Shown: positions 19,192 to 28,026 of the stretch, piece by piece | How positions within the stretch are numbered: the stretch's first letter is position 1 | How the letters are laid out: every line of letters begins with the position of its first letter | Source of the DNA: Oscillospiraceae bacterium | Lineage (GTDB): Bacteria > Bacillota > Clostridia > Oscillospirales > Oscillospiraceae | DNA: 64,000 nt | Direction: 5' to 3' | Assembly (NCBI GenBank): GCA_902778665.1 | Contig: CACYYN010000014.1 | Location: forward strand, 24,763 to 88,762 | The notes under the pieces: generated by a model | Told to the model about the DNA's origin: nothing | The model's input: the letters and a program-made list of their open reading frames with translations, nothing else | Databases searched by the model: none | Position numbers and translations under genes: made by a program

Positions 19192-19677
19192 ATGAGAAAT
19201 ACAACACTTTGCTACATCGAGCATAACGGCAGTTATCTGATGCTGCACCGTGTTAAAAAAGAAGTGGATGAAAACAAAGATAAATGGATCGGTATCGGTG
19301 GCAAATTTGAAGAAGGTGAGAGCCCGGAGGATTGCGCCGTGCGGGAAATCCGTGAAGAGACCGGAATGGTCTTTTCTCCGGATGCCCTGCGTTTTCGGTC
19401 TATTGTCACCTTTGTTTCCGATGAATGGGGCACGGAGTATATGCATCTTTTCACAGTGCATGCGGAAGAGAAGCATCTCCTGCAGATCTATGGACGCGAA
19501 AATGAAGAAGGCACCCTGGAATGGGTGCCTGTAAGCGAGGTTGAGTCCCTCCCCATCTGGGAGGGTGACAGGATTTTTCTGCGTCTGCTTGCAAAGGGTG
19601 CACCCTTCTTTTCTCTCAAGCTGGAGTATCGAGGTGACAGCCTCATAAATCACACTTTATACTTCGGTGCACCGTGA
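19192..19677 (+). CDS. Nudix hydrolase, MutT/8-oxo-dGTPase-like
   Basis: 161 residues. The Nudix box GX5EX7REUXEEXGU is complete (G at GKFEEGE, then REIREETGM). Clustering with 8-oxo-dGTP diphosphatases is suggested by TTLCYIEHNGSYLMLHR and WIGIGGKFE, so nucleotide-pool sanitation is likely; other nucleoside diphosphate derivatives are possible. Start: a GTG at 19156 lies upstream of the -10 and lacks an RBS; GGGGTG at 19180-19185 favours ATG 19192 (or 19186). Divergent from groES. Confidence 0.9.
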   Translation: MRNTTLCYIEHNGSYLMLHRVKKEVDENKDKWIGIGGKFEEGESPEDCAVREIREETGMVFSPDALRFRSIVTFVSDEWGTEYMHLFTVHAEEKHLLQIYGRENEEGTLEWVPVSEVESLPIWEGDRIFLRLLAKGAPFFSLKLEYRGDSLINHTLYFGAP

Positions 19678-19707
19678 TAATTCTCCCGACTGCAGCGTAC
19701 ATCGTTT

Positions 19708-20943
19708 CTACGCTAAGGGCCAGACGTTATAATCTCTGCCGATATCTTTCTGAATCGACTGAATATAGAGAGCAGTCGATTTATTCCTGTCCATCCACAG
19801 TTCCGCAAGTCTGCCGTCAGGATCCATCTCCGCAATTTCTGTCAGATCACCGGAAAAATACGCCAGATTCAACTTCTGAAAATACGCAGACATTTCATTC
19901 CAGATCTCGGCTTCGGCATCGTCAGACGAAGCGTTTGAGCTGATATGCGCCGTCATATATGCTGCAGCAGCATCCTGAAAGTTTCGGAAGACGGGATCGG
20001 TTCTACCCTCTTTCTCCGCCCAGGCAGACATATCCAGACGCTTTGAAGTGTAAGCAAACTGATTCTCCCGAACCGATACCACCCCATACTGGCAGGGATA
20101 GGAACACAGTGCCGACGTGGCAATTTCTGTCAATCCCTCCTGTTCAGAAATGTGCTGAATATGCATATGTCCGCTGAGGTACAGCGGAACACTGTATTTT
20201 CGAAAAAGAGAAATGAGCTGGTCTGCATGGGAGATGACATATCCTTTTTTGAAAATGGAATGCTGGAAGATGTTCTGATGCCCTGCAGCCAGGACAGACA
20301 TATGGGCTTCCTGTGCGCTTTTCAACTGTTCCTCCACCCAGGAAAGGGTTCTCCAGGAAATGCCGCAGAAATCGTGCACCGTGTTTAAGTCAAGCATCAG
20401 GACACGGGTATTTTCTTTGAGCTGAACCACATAACTTAGGGAATCGGAGTCGCGGGCAATTGCTTCGTTCCAACCGAAATCGGCGTATACTTCCCGAAAC
20501 GACGCTGTCGAAGCTGAGGGAACCCGTGTAAAAGAGTCTCCCTCGAATTTTGCTGCCTTGGTGTTGTACACGTCGTGGCTTCCGGTTAGGACAAAAACCG
20601 GTATTCCGGCGTCCTCTACCGCATAAAGTTTCCCTGCCAGATCCTCGTGGCTGACCAAAGCACCATTGAAGGTTAAATCCCCTGTCAGGAGAAGCACATC
20701 CGGTTTTTCTGTCACCACTTCATCAAAGAATGCATCTGTAATCTCTTCGATATAGGGCATAAATTTACTGTCTCCGGCAGCAAGGATTCTCTGATAATAC
20801 TCTCCATTGTCTGTCAGGGAGGATGAAATATAATGCAGATCGGTTGCAACAATTACTTGCAGTTCCTCATCGGCATAGGCATTACTGTTGAATAGTGCGG
20901 TGCACAGGAGTAACGACGCCAGAGCTGTCAGGTATTTTCCCAT
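19708..20943 (-). CDS. Secreted calcineurin-like metallophosphoesterase
   Basis: 412 residues with an N-terminal signal peptide (GKYLTALASLLLCTA, cleavage near AYA). Two-metal phosphoesterase motifs: ATDLHY (D-x-H), LLTGDLTFNG, GSHD in place of the usual GNHD, AAGHQNI and SGHMHIQH. The Asn-to-Ser change at the metal-ligand position is unusual and may lower or alter activity. Start set at MGKYL, 10 bases after AAGGAG; the longer frame adds a basic stretch ahead of the signal peptide. Last gene of a leftward operon with YhaM and a surface protein. Acts outside the membrane; substrate unknown. Confidence 0.88.
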   Translation of the reverse strand: MGKYLTALASLLLCTALFNSNAYADEELQVIVATDLHYISSSLTDNGEYYQRILAAGDSKFMPYIEEITDAFFDEVVTEKPDVLLLTGDLTFNGALVSHEDLAGKLYAVEDAGIPVFVLTGSHDVYNTKAAKFEGDSFTRVPSASTASFREVYADFGWNEAIARDSDSLSYVVQLKENTRVLMLDLNTVHDFCGISWRTLSWVEEQLKSAQEAHMSVLAAGHQNIFQHSIFKKGYVISHADQLISLFRKYSVPLYLSGHMHIQHISEQEGLTEIATSALCSYPCQYGVVSVRENQFAYTSKRLDMSAWAEKEGRTDPVFRNFQDAAAAYMTAHISSNASSDDAEAEIWNEMSAYFQKLNLAYFSGDLTEIAEMDPDGRLAELWMDRNKSTALYIQSIQKDIGRDYNVWPLA

Positions 20944-21002
20944 TCTTATTTTTCTCCTTATTCTCCTTTTCGCATTTCTGTCCTCCGGGCTACTGCAATC
21001 AC

Positions 21003-21995
21003 TCATATTTCATCCGGGTCCCCGGTTTTTTTATCTCCTTCTCTCAGCCCGTGGTTATATATCTTCTTATCCAGGGAGAATACTCTGTCGCTGAATTTGC
21101 CCGGTTCCAGTGTTTCAAAGGTTTCCGCGTAGATTTCCATTCTGCTGTCCAGCAGGTCAATGTAGGAGAGCAGTTCTGCTTCGGCTGTGCTTGGGATCAC
21201 AGCGGCACCGAATTCCGGTGTACCGTGATGAGACAGAAGCATATGACGCAGCAGAAGAAGCTTTTCCTCCGGGATTTCCAGCTTTCGGCCTACCTCTCCT
21301 ACCTCTTCCGCGCCCAGCACCAGGTGCCCTACCAGCATCCCTTCCACAGATTTATCCGTCACAAGTCCAAGCTCGGAGAAATCGTATTCCTTTTCTTTTC
21401 CAAAATCATGCAGGAGGGTACCGGCAAGAAGCAGGCTTCGGTTCACTACCGTGGGATAAATCTCCGTGGCGAGAAAATCTGCAATGCGCAGCATAGATGA
21501 GGTATGCATCAGCAGCCCGGACAGAAAGCTGTGGTGCACATTTTTTGCTGCGGGGATTTTGCCGAAGGACGCCATATGTCTGTCCAGCATTTCCGCACAC
21601 AGCAGTCGATAATCCTCGTCTTCCATGGAGGCAATCAGGTCCTGCACATATTCCATCTCTTTAACGGAATCTATCGGGGCAGTGGGGACAAGATCTTCCA
21701 GGGCATAGTTGTCCGTGCTCTCAGCAAGTCGTATTCTCCGAATGTTCATCTGAAGGCTGCCTTTAAATTCCGTTACTTCTCCCCGGATTTTAACCACCTT
21801 GCCTTCTTCCGCAGGGCCGAGCTTCCCGTTGAAATCCCACATTTTAGCCTCCATTTTCCCGGACGCATCGGCAATGGACGCATTGAGATAGGGTTTTCCG
21901 TTGGAGGCGGTGCGAATCGAAGCGGTTTTCAGGATATAGAATCCTTCGATAACCTCTCCCGCAGCCATGTAGGCAAGCTGTTTGTTATATTCCAT
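21003..21995 (-). CDS. YhaM-like 3'-5' exoribonuclease, OB-fold plus HD domain
   Basis: 330 residues: N-terminal OB-fold nucleic-acid-binding domain (to ~110; IASIRTASNGKPYL, EAKMWDFNG) and HD hydrolase domain with HHSFLSGLLMHT and LLHDFGKEKE as metal ligands, then HH in LLSHHGTPE. B. subtilis YhaM/CbfI trims RNA 3' ends. Start set at MEYNKQL, 6 bases after CAGGAGA; the longer frame lies inside the upstream gene. It overlaps the surface-protein gene by 11 bases, so translation is coupled. Confidence 0.92.
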   Translation of the reverse strand: MEYNKQLAYMAAGEVIEGFYILKTASIRTASNGKPYLNASIADASGKMEAKMWDFNGKLGPAEEGKVVKIRGEVTEFKGSLQMNIRRIRLAESTDNYALEDLVPTAPIDSVKEMEYVQDLIASMEDEDYRLLCAEMLDRHMASFGKIPAAKNVHHSFLSGLLMHTSSMLRIADFLATEIYPTVVNRSLLLAGTLLHDFGKEKEYDFSELGLVTDKSVEGMLVGHLVLGAEEVGEVGRKLEIPEEKLLLLRHMLLSHHGTPEFGAAVIPSTAEAELLSYIDLLDSRMEIYAETFETLEPGKFSDRVFSLDKKIYNHGLREGDKKTGDPDEI

Positions 21996-24900
21996 GCTGT
22001 TCTCCTGTTCTTTCATTTTCGGTAAGACTGTGTTTTCCGGTCTTTCTGTTCTTTTTATTGCCAAGGACCGGAAGAAGACCTGCAAGTGCACAACCTGATG
22101 TCAGAAAAGAACCCATTGCCGGAAGAAGTGAATGATCACCGGTTTTGGGTACATCCCGACGAGATTGAATGTAAATCGGTTCGCTTTTCGGAACATATGA
22201 GATAGAAAGCGTATGTTTTCCGCGATAGAGAGACGCCATAAAGGCCTTGGTGAAGTGAATGGCGGTGCCGCCTTCAGCGGAGGACATGGTCCAGTTATAC
22301 CCTCCTCCGTTATACTGCGGGATGGCAGTTCCGTCAATCTTTATTTCGGGAACGATGTTTGCCGGAGCTGTTGTCCGGATCAGGAATCCGTCTGAATAGT
22401 CATAATACCAGACGCCGTCATTTTCTTTATAACTGATGGAATAATATGTATCCGGCCGCATCCCGGTCACCGTCACTTTGCAGTACGCCTTGGCACCTCC
22501 TGCAGCTTCGAGAGTTATCATAGCCTCACCGTCGCCCAGAGGGGTAATGTAAAACTCCCCTTCTGTCGTGCCGTAATCAACACGGATGATATTGCGCATG
22601 GTATCTGAACTTGTAATGGTCACAGTTCGCTCCGTTGTGCTGCTGGGTGTAAACCAGTATCTCACAGTGCGAAATCCCGGTGGTTCCAGATGCACATACT
22701 CCTGGTCAATGTGAAGAACTGAAGCAACAATCTTCTCATTCTCCTTCACAAGTACCCTGCATGTGGTCTCAGATGTTTGGGTTGTTGCCGGATTATAGGC
22801 TTTCAGTGTTAAGACTGCCATTCCCGGTGATCTGCCGGTTACAATGCCCAGCAACTCATCCACAAAAGCCACATAGCTGTTGCTGCTGTACCAGCGAAGA
22901 GTGTATCCTTCCGGAACGGAGGCCGTCAGTGTGCGTGTCTCCCCAACGGTTATTACCAGATCCTCAGACGATGCAGCCACTACCCTCGGCGTAATAAACA
23001 CATAGCGCTTCATATAATTGGCAGCAATGGAGCTGTCAGCTTCAACAGCGTCTGCGCTAAGGTCTGATACACGAATCAGCGGCGTATAGCCGGAAAAGTT
23101 CGGCATAGCAGAGAATGCGCCGCCCGATCCTTCCGCAAGAACAGTACCTCCCGAAACTGTAACTTCACCGGAAATGCCGGTTGAACCGCTTCCACCGGAA
23201 GCTGCCCGTGCAGTTACTTCTCCGCCGGTCAGAAACAGGGCAGATGACACGATGCCGTGGCTTGTTTCGGATGCAACACCGCCGCTCGCTGTGAGCATCC
23301 CTGCATTGGTTAAAGTGCCTTCCGCGTAAAGGCCTGTGCTGTCACCGCCGCTGTTGCCGGCTGTGCAGTCAGCCGTGCCATTGTTTGTAAAATTGCCGCC
23401 TGCATAAACACCACGGCTGCTTCCTGCCGCCCCTCTCCCGGATACAGTGAGAGTTGTGAGATATTCGACGCCGACATCTCCCGATACCCAGACACCCGTA
23501 CTGTCTCCTCCGGAATAGCAGTCTCCCCCGGAAGCGGTGACCGTTCCTCCGGTGAGCGAATTGATCGTCTTAACCGTGAGTGAATTGCATCGGATCCCGC
23601 AGGAGGAGGCTGCGCTGCCCGCAGATGCTGAAAGCATCCCGCCGACTTCAACAGAACCGGAGCAATACACACCGGTACTGTATGTGGTTCCGCCCTGGGA
23701 AAGTGCCGTCACATTGGCATCGCTGCCAATGCGCAGAGAGGCATTCTTTACGGCAATTGCACAGGAGTCGTCAGCCCAGGGAGCTGTGACTGTCAGCGTG
23801 TCGGTAGCAGCGTAGGAAGACAGAGTCAGGTCTGCTTCACTGTAGATGCCGAAGTTTGTGCCGGGAACGCCGGAGACAATATTATCACCGGAGAATACAA
23901 CCGTGAGAGGAATTTTTGCAGTAATCCCTCCGTTGATCACCGCATTGTTCAGGAACAGCATATTCCTCTCCGGATTAAAGGATACGGCATACCCCTGCTC
24001 CTCCAGAACATTATCCCGATTCACATCGGTTACCTGTGTTCCGGCTATCCACACAGGATATTGGTTGGTTGCCGTAATAATCAGTTCGATATCGGAAAAA
24101 ATCTGCTTATCCGGAACAACAAATCTGTATGCGGTTTCCGATACCTGTGTCAGGTTTTCCTCATAGGAAATAATGCTGTCATAAGGCCGATAGTCATATT
24201 CTGTCGCACATTTGCTCAATGCCAGACCGTTCAGTTTCAGAGAAACAAGGATCTCCTGTCCCGGGACAACGGTGCTGCCTTTCCGCAATACCTGCCCCAT
24301 GGATTGGACAGAATCAATGTAACGCTCTGTGTCAGCAGACCAGATGAGACTGATCGGCTGCGTACCGGATTGTTCCTTCGCGGTGACTGTGATTACCAGC
24401 TCAACATTGGAGAGAACCCCATCTGTCGGAACTGTTAACCGATAAAACACAGGTGAAATCTGTTGCAGGTTTTCTTCATAAGTCTCAACAGTTTCATGTG
24501 AACGCCGCTCATACCTGGCAGCGCATTTGATCGTATCATAATCCCCGGGTTTAACAGCAACAAAAATTTCCTGCCCCGGTGAAATAGAGCTGTTCTTTGC
24601 GACAGACCGCCCGTTTATCGTTACGGTGTCGAGATACTGCTCCGAAGTTTCTGACCATGTCAAGCGTATTTCAGGGGAAGAATCCGGCTGCTGCGGATCA
24701 ATGATTGTCTGGGTGGCATCAATCACAAGCTCCACATCGGATACGACGCCCTCCTCCGGAATCATAAAGGAATACTGTGTTGAAGTCTCCTTCTGAAGGG
24801 GTGAAGTAATGATTCCGCCACCATACGGTTGATAGGCAAATCTTATGCTGCTGTTCTTCACAAGGATACCGTTCGGTTTCACAGAAACAAAATACTTCTG

Positions 24901-25251
24901 CCCCGGCAGAATCGTATCCCCGATCAGAACCGGAGTATTATTGGATTCCACATTATCAATAAACCGCGCGGTCTCCTCTGTCCATGTGATGTGTATTTCC
25001 GAGGGAGCGTCCTGCTGAGCAGAGAGATCAGGTGCGCCGAACACTGTCTGCATTCTATTTTGCGAGTAACCGGTATCTGCAGAGTACCCCGTTCCACCCA
25101 TCTGATTCATTCCTCCGGAATCTCTCATCAGATCTCCGGGACCAAAACCGTTCAGGTCAATCGCCTCTGCGCGCAGACATACAGGACCCGTCATACTGAC
25201 GGACAGTGAAATGATCAGCAGACATATTACAATTCTGATTTTCACAGACAC
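21985..25251 (-). CDS. Large sortase-anchored surface protein with three N-terminal repeats
   Basis: 1088 residues. Signal peptide, then three ~97-residue repeats (24999-24712, 24672-24382, 24357-24067), each with WS/TETxxYIDxV, PGQEIFV and FSDIELIITAT-like motifs. Next comes a Gly/Ser/Thr-rich region of short stranded repeats that looks like a beta-helix carbohydrate-binding domain (from YPVWIAGTQVTD), then an Ig-like BIG_2 domain and the sorting signal VPKTGD + hydrophobic span + KKNRK. Start: GGAGG 8 bases before GTG 25251 is far better than the bare ATG at 25272. No sortase gene is in the window. An adhesin or matrix protein is likely. Confidence 0.87.
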   Translation of the reverse strand: MSVKIRIVICLLIISLSVSMTGPVCLRAEAIDLNGFGPGDLMRDSGGMNQMGGTGYSADTGYSQNRMQTVFGAPDLSAQQDAPSEIHITWTEETARFIDNVESNNTPVLIGDTILPGQKYFVSVKPNGILVKNSSIRFAYQPYGGGIITSPLQKETSTQYSFMIPEEGVVSDVELVIDATQTIIDPQQPDSSPEIRLTWSETSEQYLDTVTINGRSVAKNSSISPGQEIFVAVKPGDYDTIKCAARYERRSHETVETYEENLQQISPVFYRLTVPTDGVLSNVELVITVTAKEQSGTQPISLIWSADTERYIDSVQSMGQVLRKGSTVVPGQEILVSLKLNGLALSKCATEYDYRPYDSIISYEENLTQVSETAYRFVVPDKQIFSDIELIITATNQYPVWIAGTQVTDVNRDNVLEEQGYAVSFNPERNMLFLNNAVINGGITAKIPLTVVFSGDNIVSGVPGTNFGIYSEADLTLSSYAATDTLTVTAPWADDSCAIAVKNASLRIGSDANVTALSQGGTTYSTGVYCSGSVEVGGMLSASAGSAASSCGIRCNSLTVKTINSLTGGTVTASGGDCYSGGDSTGVWVSGDVGVEYLTTLTVSGRGAAGSSRGVYAGGNFTNNGTADCTAGNSGGDSTGLYAEGTLTNAGMLTASGGVASETSHGIVSSALFLTGGEVTARAASGGSGSTGISGEVTVSGGTVLAEGSGGAFSAMPNFSGYTPLIRVSDLSADAVEADSSIAANYMKRYVFITPRVVAASSEDLVITVGETRTLTASVPEGYTLRWYSSNSYVAFVDELLGIVTGRSPGMAVLTLKAYNPATTQTSETTCRVLVKENEKIVASVLHIDQEYVHLEPPGFRTVRYWFTPSSTTERTVTITSSDTMRNIIRVDYGTTEGEFYITPLGDGEAMITLEAAGGAKAYCKVTVTGMRPDTYYSISYKENDGVWYYDYSDGFLIRTTAPANIVPEIKIDGTAIPQYNGGGYNWTMSSAEGGTAIHFTKAFMASLYRGKHTLSISYVPKSEPIYIQSRRDVPKTGDHSLLPAMGSFLTSGCALAGLLPVLGNKKNRKTGKHSLTENERTGEQHGI
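24067..24999 (-). repeat. Three ~97-residue tandem protein repeats
   Basis: Repeats at 24999-24712, 24672-24382 and 24357-24067 share an aromatic WS/T opening, PGQ, a (K)CA-YEYRPY block, YEENLTQVS and a V-S-D-V/I-E-L-V/I-I end. They have diverged at DNA level, so duplication is old. Confidence 0.8.
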
Positions 25252-25275
25252 TGAGATCGCCTCCGGTTTCATGTA

Positions 25276-25302
25276 GATATAATAATACGAGATTATTATA
25301 TC
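25276..25302. promoter_or_regulatory. Perfect 11-bp inverted repeat over the surface-protein promoter
   Basis: GATATAATAAT - ACGAG - ATTATTATATC. It covers the -10 box and transcription start of the leftward surface-protein operon. It may be a repressor operator, or a hairpin at the mRNA 5' end. Confidence 0.6.
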
Positions 25303-25323
25303 ACAGACTTAAAATTATGTAAA
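25295..25323 (-). promoter_or_regulatory. Promoter of surface protein-yhaM-phosphoesterase operon
   Basis: Minus strand TTTACA (25323-25318), 17 bases, TATAAT (25300-25295). Confidence 0.7.
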
Positions 25324-25336
25324 CATTTTTATATAT

Positions 25337-25365
25337 TTGATTTTTCTTTATCTACGGTATATACT
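25337..25365 (+). promoter_or_regulatory. Promoter of the Mrp antiporter operon
   Basis: TTGATT, 17 bases, TATACT, about 20 bases before the GAAAGGTGG ribosome binding site of mrpE. Confidence 0.65.
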
Positions 25366-25395
25366 TTATTAAATTATGCTCTGTTGAAAGGTGGA

Positions 25396-25878
25396 ATGCA
25401 TGTGTTTCTCATCTGCCTGTTGCTTTGGTTATTGTTTAATGGAAGGGTCACGGTTGAGATTCTGGCCTTCGGTATTGTAATCTCCGCTGTCATTTATGCT
25501 GTCAGCTGCCGGTTTCTCGGTTTCAGCTTTCGGAAGGACCTTTTTTATATCAAAAAACTGCCAGCTGCCTGCATGCTGCTGGGTGTACTTCTCAGTGAGA
25601 TTGTCAAATCCAATCTGGCAGTCATCAGGGCTGTATACAGCAATACGCCGCAGGATTCCCGCTACGAAGAATTTGATACCTCCCTTGAAAAAACAATTAC
25701 CCGCGTAGCTCTGGCAGACTGCATCACACTCACCCCCGGCACAATAACTGGAAGGCTTGACGGAAACCATTATATCGTTCACTGTCTCAATCAGGAGATG
25801 GCTGAGGGGCTGGGACTGGAGCAGCGCAGATTTACCCGTCAGCTTCAGAAGCTTGAGGAAAGGGAGGAAACGCCATGA
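25396..25878 (+). CDS. mrpE: Mrp/Mnh cation:proton antiporter subunit E
   Basis: About 160 residues, MnhE family. Two or three N-terminal spans (LICLLLWLLFNG) are followed by a cytoplasmic domain with CITLTPGTITGRLDG, the family hallmark. Start may be ATG 25396 or GTG 25402; the GGTGG site fits the GTG spacing slightly better. First gene of a rightward ten-gene operon encoding a multi-subunit Na+(K+)/H+ antiporter-type complex; it overlaps mrpF by 4 bases. Confidence 0.92.
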   Translation: MHVFLICLLLWLLFNGRVTVEILAFGIVISAVIYAVSCRFLGFSFRKDLFYIKKLPAACMLLGVLLSEIVKSNLAVIRAVYSNTPQDSRYEEFDTSLEKTITRVALADCITLTPGTITGRLDGNHYIVHCLNQEMAEGLGLEQRRFTRQLQKLEEREETP

Positions 25879-26159
25879 CCTTTACCGCGCTTTCCCATGG
25901 CCTACTGACTGCTGTTACAGCAGTTCTGGCACTCTGTGCACTGGCCTGTCTCCTGCGTGCCATTATCGGGCCTTCCGTTGCCGACAGGCTTGTCGCTGTT
26001 AATATGACCGGCACACAGGTGATCTGTCTCATCTGCCTCGTTGCTGCCCGTTCCGGGGAACACGGATTTGCCGATGTTGCCGTGATTTATGCCATGCTCA
26101 GTTTTCTCGCCGTTGTCGTTCTGACCCGTATTTTAACCGGAAAGGGGAAGAAAAAATGA
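25875..26159 (+). CDS. mrpF: Mrp antiporter subunit F
   Basis: 94 residues, three membrane spans, MnhF/MrpF family with RAIIGPSVADRLVAVN, the family signature that includes the invariant D-R pair. Overlaps mrpE and mrpG by 4 bases each (ATGA), so translation is coupled. Confidence 0.94.
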   Translation: MTFTALSHGLLTAVTAVLALCALACLLRAIIGPSVADRLVAVNMTGTQVICLICLVAARSGEHGFADVAVIYAMLSFLAVVVLTRILTGKGKKK

Positions 26160-26476
26160 CAGCTTTAGAATGGATCCGTTTTCTTCTCGGCGCTTTGCTG
26201 CTTCTGTCAGGCACATTTTTCATTGTTTCATCAGTTGTCGGGAACTTCCGCTTTCGCTATGTGCTTGCCCGGATGCATGCTGCCGGTCTGGGAGACACGC
26301 TTGGAACTCTGCTTCTGTTCGCAGGTATTTTGATTCTGTGCGGGTTTTCCGTCTTTACACTAAAGCTTCTGCTTATCATTCTGCTGATGTGGACAACCGG
26401 CGCGGTTTCTTCCCACCTGATCATGCAGATGGAAATCAATAGCGGCAGCAGTGCCGATGGCAGAAAGGAGAAATAA
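26156..26476 (+). CDS. mrpG: Mrp antiporter subunit G
   Basis: 106 residues with three spans, MnhG/PhaG family; RMHAAGLGDTLGT corresponds to the conserved RxHAxxxxDTLG block. Overlaps mrpF. Small membrane subunit needed for assembly in studied Mrp complexes. Confidence 0.94.
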   Translation: MTALEWIRFLLGALLLLSGTFFIVSSVVGNFRFRYVLARMHAAGLGDTLGTLLLFAGILILCGFSVFTLKLLLIILLMWTTGAVSSHLIMQMEINSGSSADGRKEK

Positions 26477-26478
26477 AC

Positions 26479-26736
26479 ATGAATATTTCAGCGTTCTTTC
26501 TCCTCACTTTTCTGATTGTCTGCGCAATAGCCGTAGCCCTGACCAGAGATCCTTTCAAGGCCGTTCTCATACAGATGGGCTTCAGCACTGTTATGTCTGT
26601 TATCTGGCTGCTGCTGGAATCACCTGACCTGGCAGTTACCGAGGCTGCTGTCGGCGCAGGCGTGACCGGCATTCTTTTCTTCATCACACTGTGGAGAATC
26701 GGGCTGATCGGTGGAAAGGAAGGGAAGAAAAAATGA
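26479..26736 (+). CDS. MbhD-like subunit (DUF4040; MrpA C-terminal-like)
   Basis: 85 residues, three spans. It matches the DUF4040/MbhD domain that in classical MrpA is fused behind the antiporter core; ESPDLAVTEAAVGAGVTG is the signature and includes the conserved Asp/Glu pair. In MBH hydrogenases it is a free gene between MbhC and MbhE, which is also its place here. Its stop overlaps the next start (ATGA). Confidence 0.9.
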   Translation: MNISAFFLLTFLIVCAIAVALTRDPFKAVLIQMGFSTVMSVIWLLLESPDLAVTEAAVGAGVTGILFFITLWRIGLIGGKEGKKK

Positions 26737-27662
26737 GAATTCCCCGTATGATCGCCCTCTTCATCAATTGGGTAGAAGGCGAAGACACGGTTCCAGTCCC
26801 GGAGAAGGATTCACCTTCCCGCAATCCGGGCAGGGAAAAAAGACATAGCACAAAAGTGAGCAACAGAGTGGGAAGCTCTTCCAGCCATACAAAGGAACTG
26901 ACCCTTCTCTATGATGTGCTGTCCGTAGTGGTATGCCTGACGGTTATCTGCGCACTTCTTGTAACGGTCTCCTGGCTGCCAAAATTCGGCAGCAGTGATA
27001 ACCCGGCAGAAAACGAGGTCTACACCCGCTATGTGGAAAGTGAGCTCAGAGAAGCCGGAGCGGTCAACACGGTGGCAGGGATGATTCTGGATTACCGCGC
27101 TTTTGACACGCTGGGAGAATCCAATGTGCTGTTTGTTGCCGTTGTGAGCGTGATTATTCTCCTGCGTGCTGACCGAAAAGGAAAGAACCACACACTGAAT
27201 CTTCCGGAACTGGCAACCACCCCTGAGGAGAAGCCGGACGACGAGATTCTTCGCTTCTCTGCAAGGATTCTGATTCCGGCGGTGCTTCTGTTCGGCATCT
27301 ACGTTGTGCTGAACGGCCATCTCTCGGCAGGCGGCGGCTTTTCCGGCGGAGCTATCCTCGGTGGGGCAATGATTCTATATGTGCGTGCTTTCGGAGTGGA
27401 AAAAATGGAAAAGATTTTTACCTTCAGCACCTATAAATGGATTACCTTCGGAGCACTTATGACCTATACACTGCTGAAAACCTGGTCTTTTTATACCGGC
27501 GCAAACGGTCTGGAGAGCGGAATCCCTCTCGGGAAGCCCGGCGCCATTCTCTCCGGTGGACTGATTCTGCCCCTAAATATCTGCGTCGGCCTTGTGGTAG
27601 CTTGCACCATGTATGCCTTCTATTCTCTTTTCAGCAAAGGAGGCTTCGGCAATGGGCAGTAA
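26733..27662 (+). CDS. MbhE-MrpB fusion subunit
   Basis: 309 residues. The first part holds a short linker and MbhE-like spans (about 50-130) with TVAGMILDYRAFDTLGE, the usual end of the MrpA-C/MbhE region. The second half is an MnhB domain with VLNGHLSAGGGFSGGAI. Start set at MRIPRMIAL, directly behind GGAAGGGAAG and overlapping the previous stop; the longer reading runs in another frame of the upstream gene. It overlaps mrpC by 11 bases. Confidence 0.9.
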   Translation: MRIPRMIALFINWVEGEDTVPVPEKDSPSRNPGREKRHSTKVSNRVGSSSSHTKELTLLYDVLSVVVCLTVICALLVTVSWLPKFGSSDNPAENEVYTRYVESELREAGAVNTVAGMILDYRAFDTLGESNVLFVAVVSVIILLRADRKGKNHTLNLPELATTPEEKPDDEILRFSARILIPAVLLFGIYVVLNGHLSAGGGFSGGAILGGAMILYVRAFGVEKMEKIFTFSTYKWITFGALMTYTLLKTWSFYTGANGLESGIPLGKPGAILSGGLILPLNICVGLVVACTMYAFYSLFSKGGFGNGQ

Positions 27663-28026
27663 TCTCACCTCCAATTATTTTGAAGTCACAGCAGTAATCT
27701 GCTTCAGCATCGGGTTCACCATGCTCTTTCTGAACAAAAACCTGATCAAAAAAGTCATCGGTTTCAACTTTATGGACAGTTCCATTTTTCTTTTTCTGGC
27801 CTCTAACGGATATATCACCGGGAGGATCAGCCCGATCATCACCAACGGATCTGTCGCTTCGGAAAACTATATCAACCCGATTCCCGCGGGGCTGGTGCTG
27901 ACGGGCATTGTGGTCTCCGTCAGTGTGTCGGCTTTTCTCCTGGCTCTGACCACACGCCTTTACCTTCGATATCACACACTGGATCTGGATGAGATGATCC
28001 GGTTGTCAAGGGCGGAGGACGACTGA
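27652..28026 (+). CDS. mrpC: Mrp antiporter subunit C
   Basis: 124 residues, three spans, NuoK-like MnhC family: IGFNFMDSSIFLFL and DPIPAGLVLTGIVVS-like block (NPIPAGLVLTGIV). Start set at MGSNLTS, 8 bases after AAAGGAGG. Ends in TGATG with the next gene. Confidence 0.94.
   Translation: MGSNLTSNYFEVTAVICFSIGFTMLFLNKNLIKKVIGFNFMDSSIFLFLASNGYITGRISPIITNGSVASENYINPIPAGLVLTGIVVSVSVSAFLLALTTRLYLRYHTLDLDEMIRLSRAEDD

Noticed and set aside
19694-19714. Small hairpin between the Nudix and phosphoesterase stops
   Set aside because: Six base pairs and no T-tract on either strand, so not called a terminator.
24067-24999. CRISPR-like or DNA repeat array
   Set aside because: The periodicity is in the protein (97 residues) with diverged DNA; no short identical repeats with spacers anywhere in the window.
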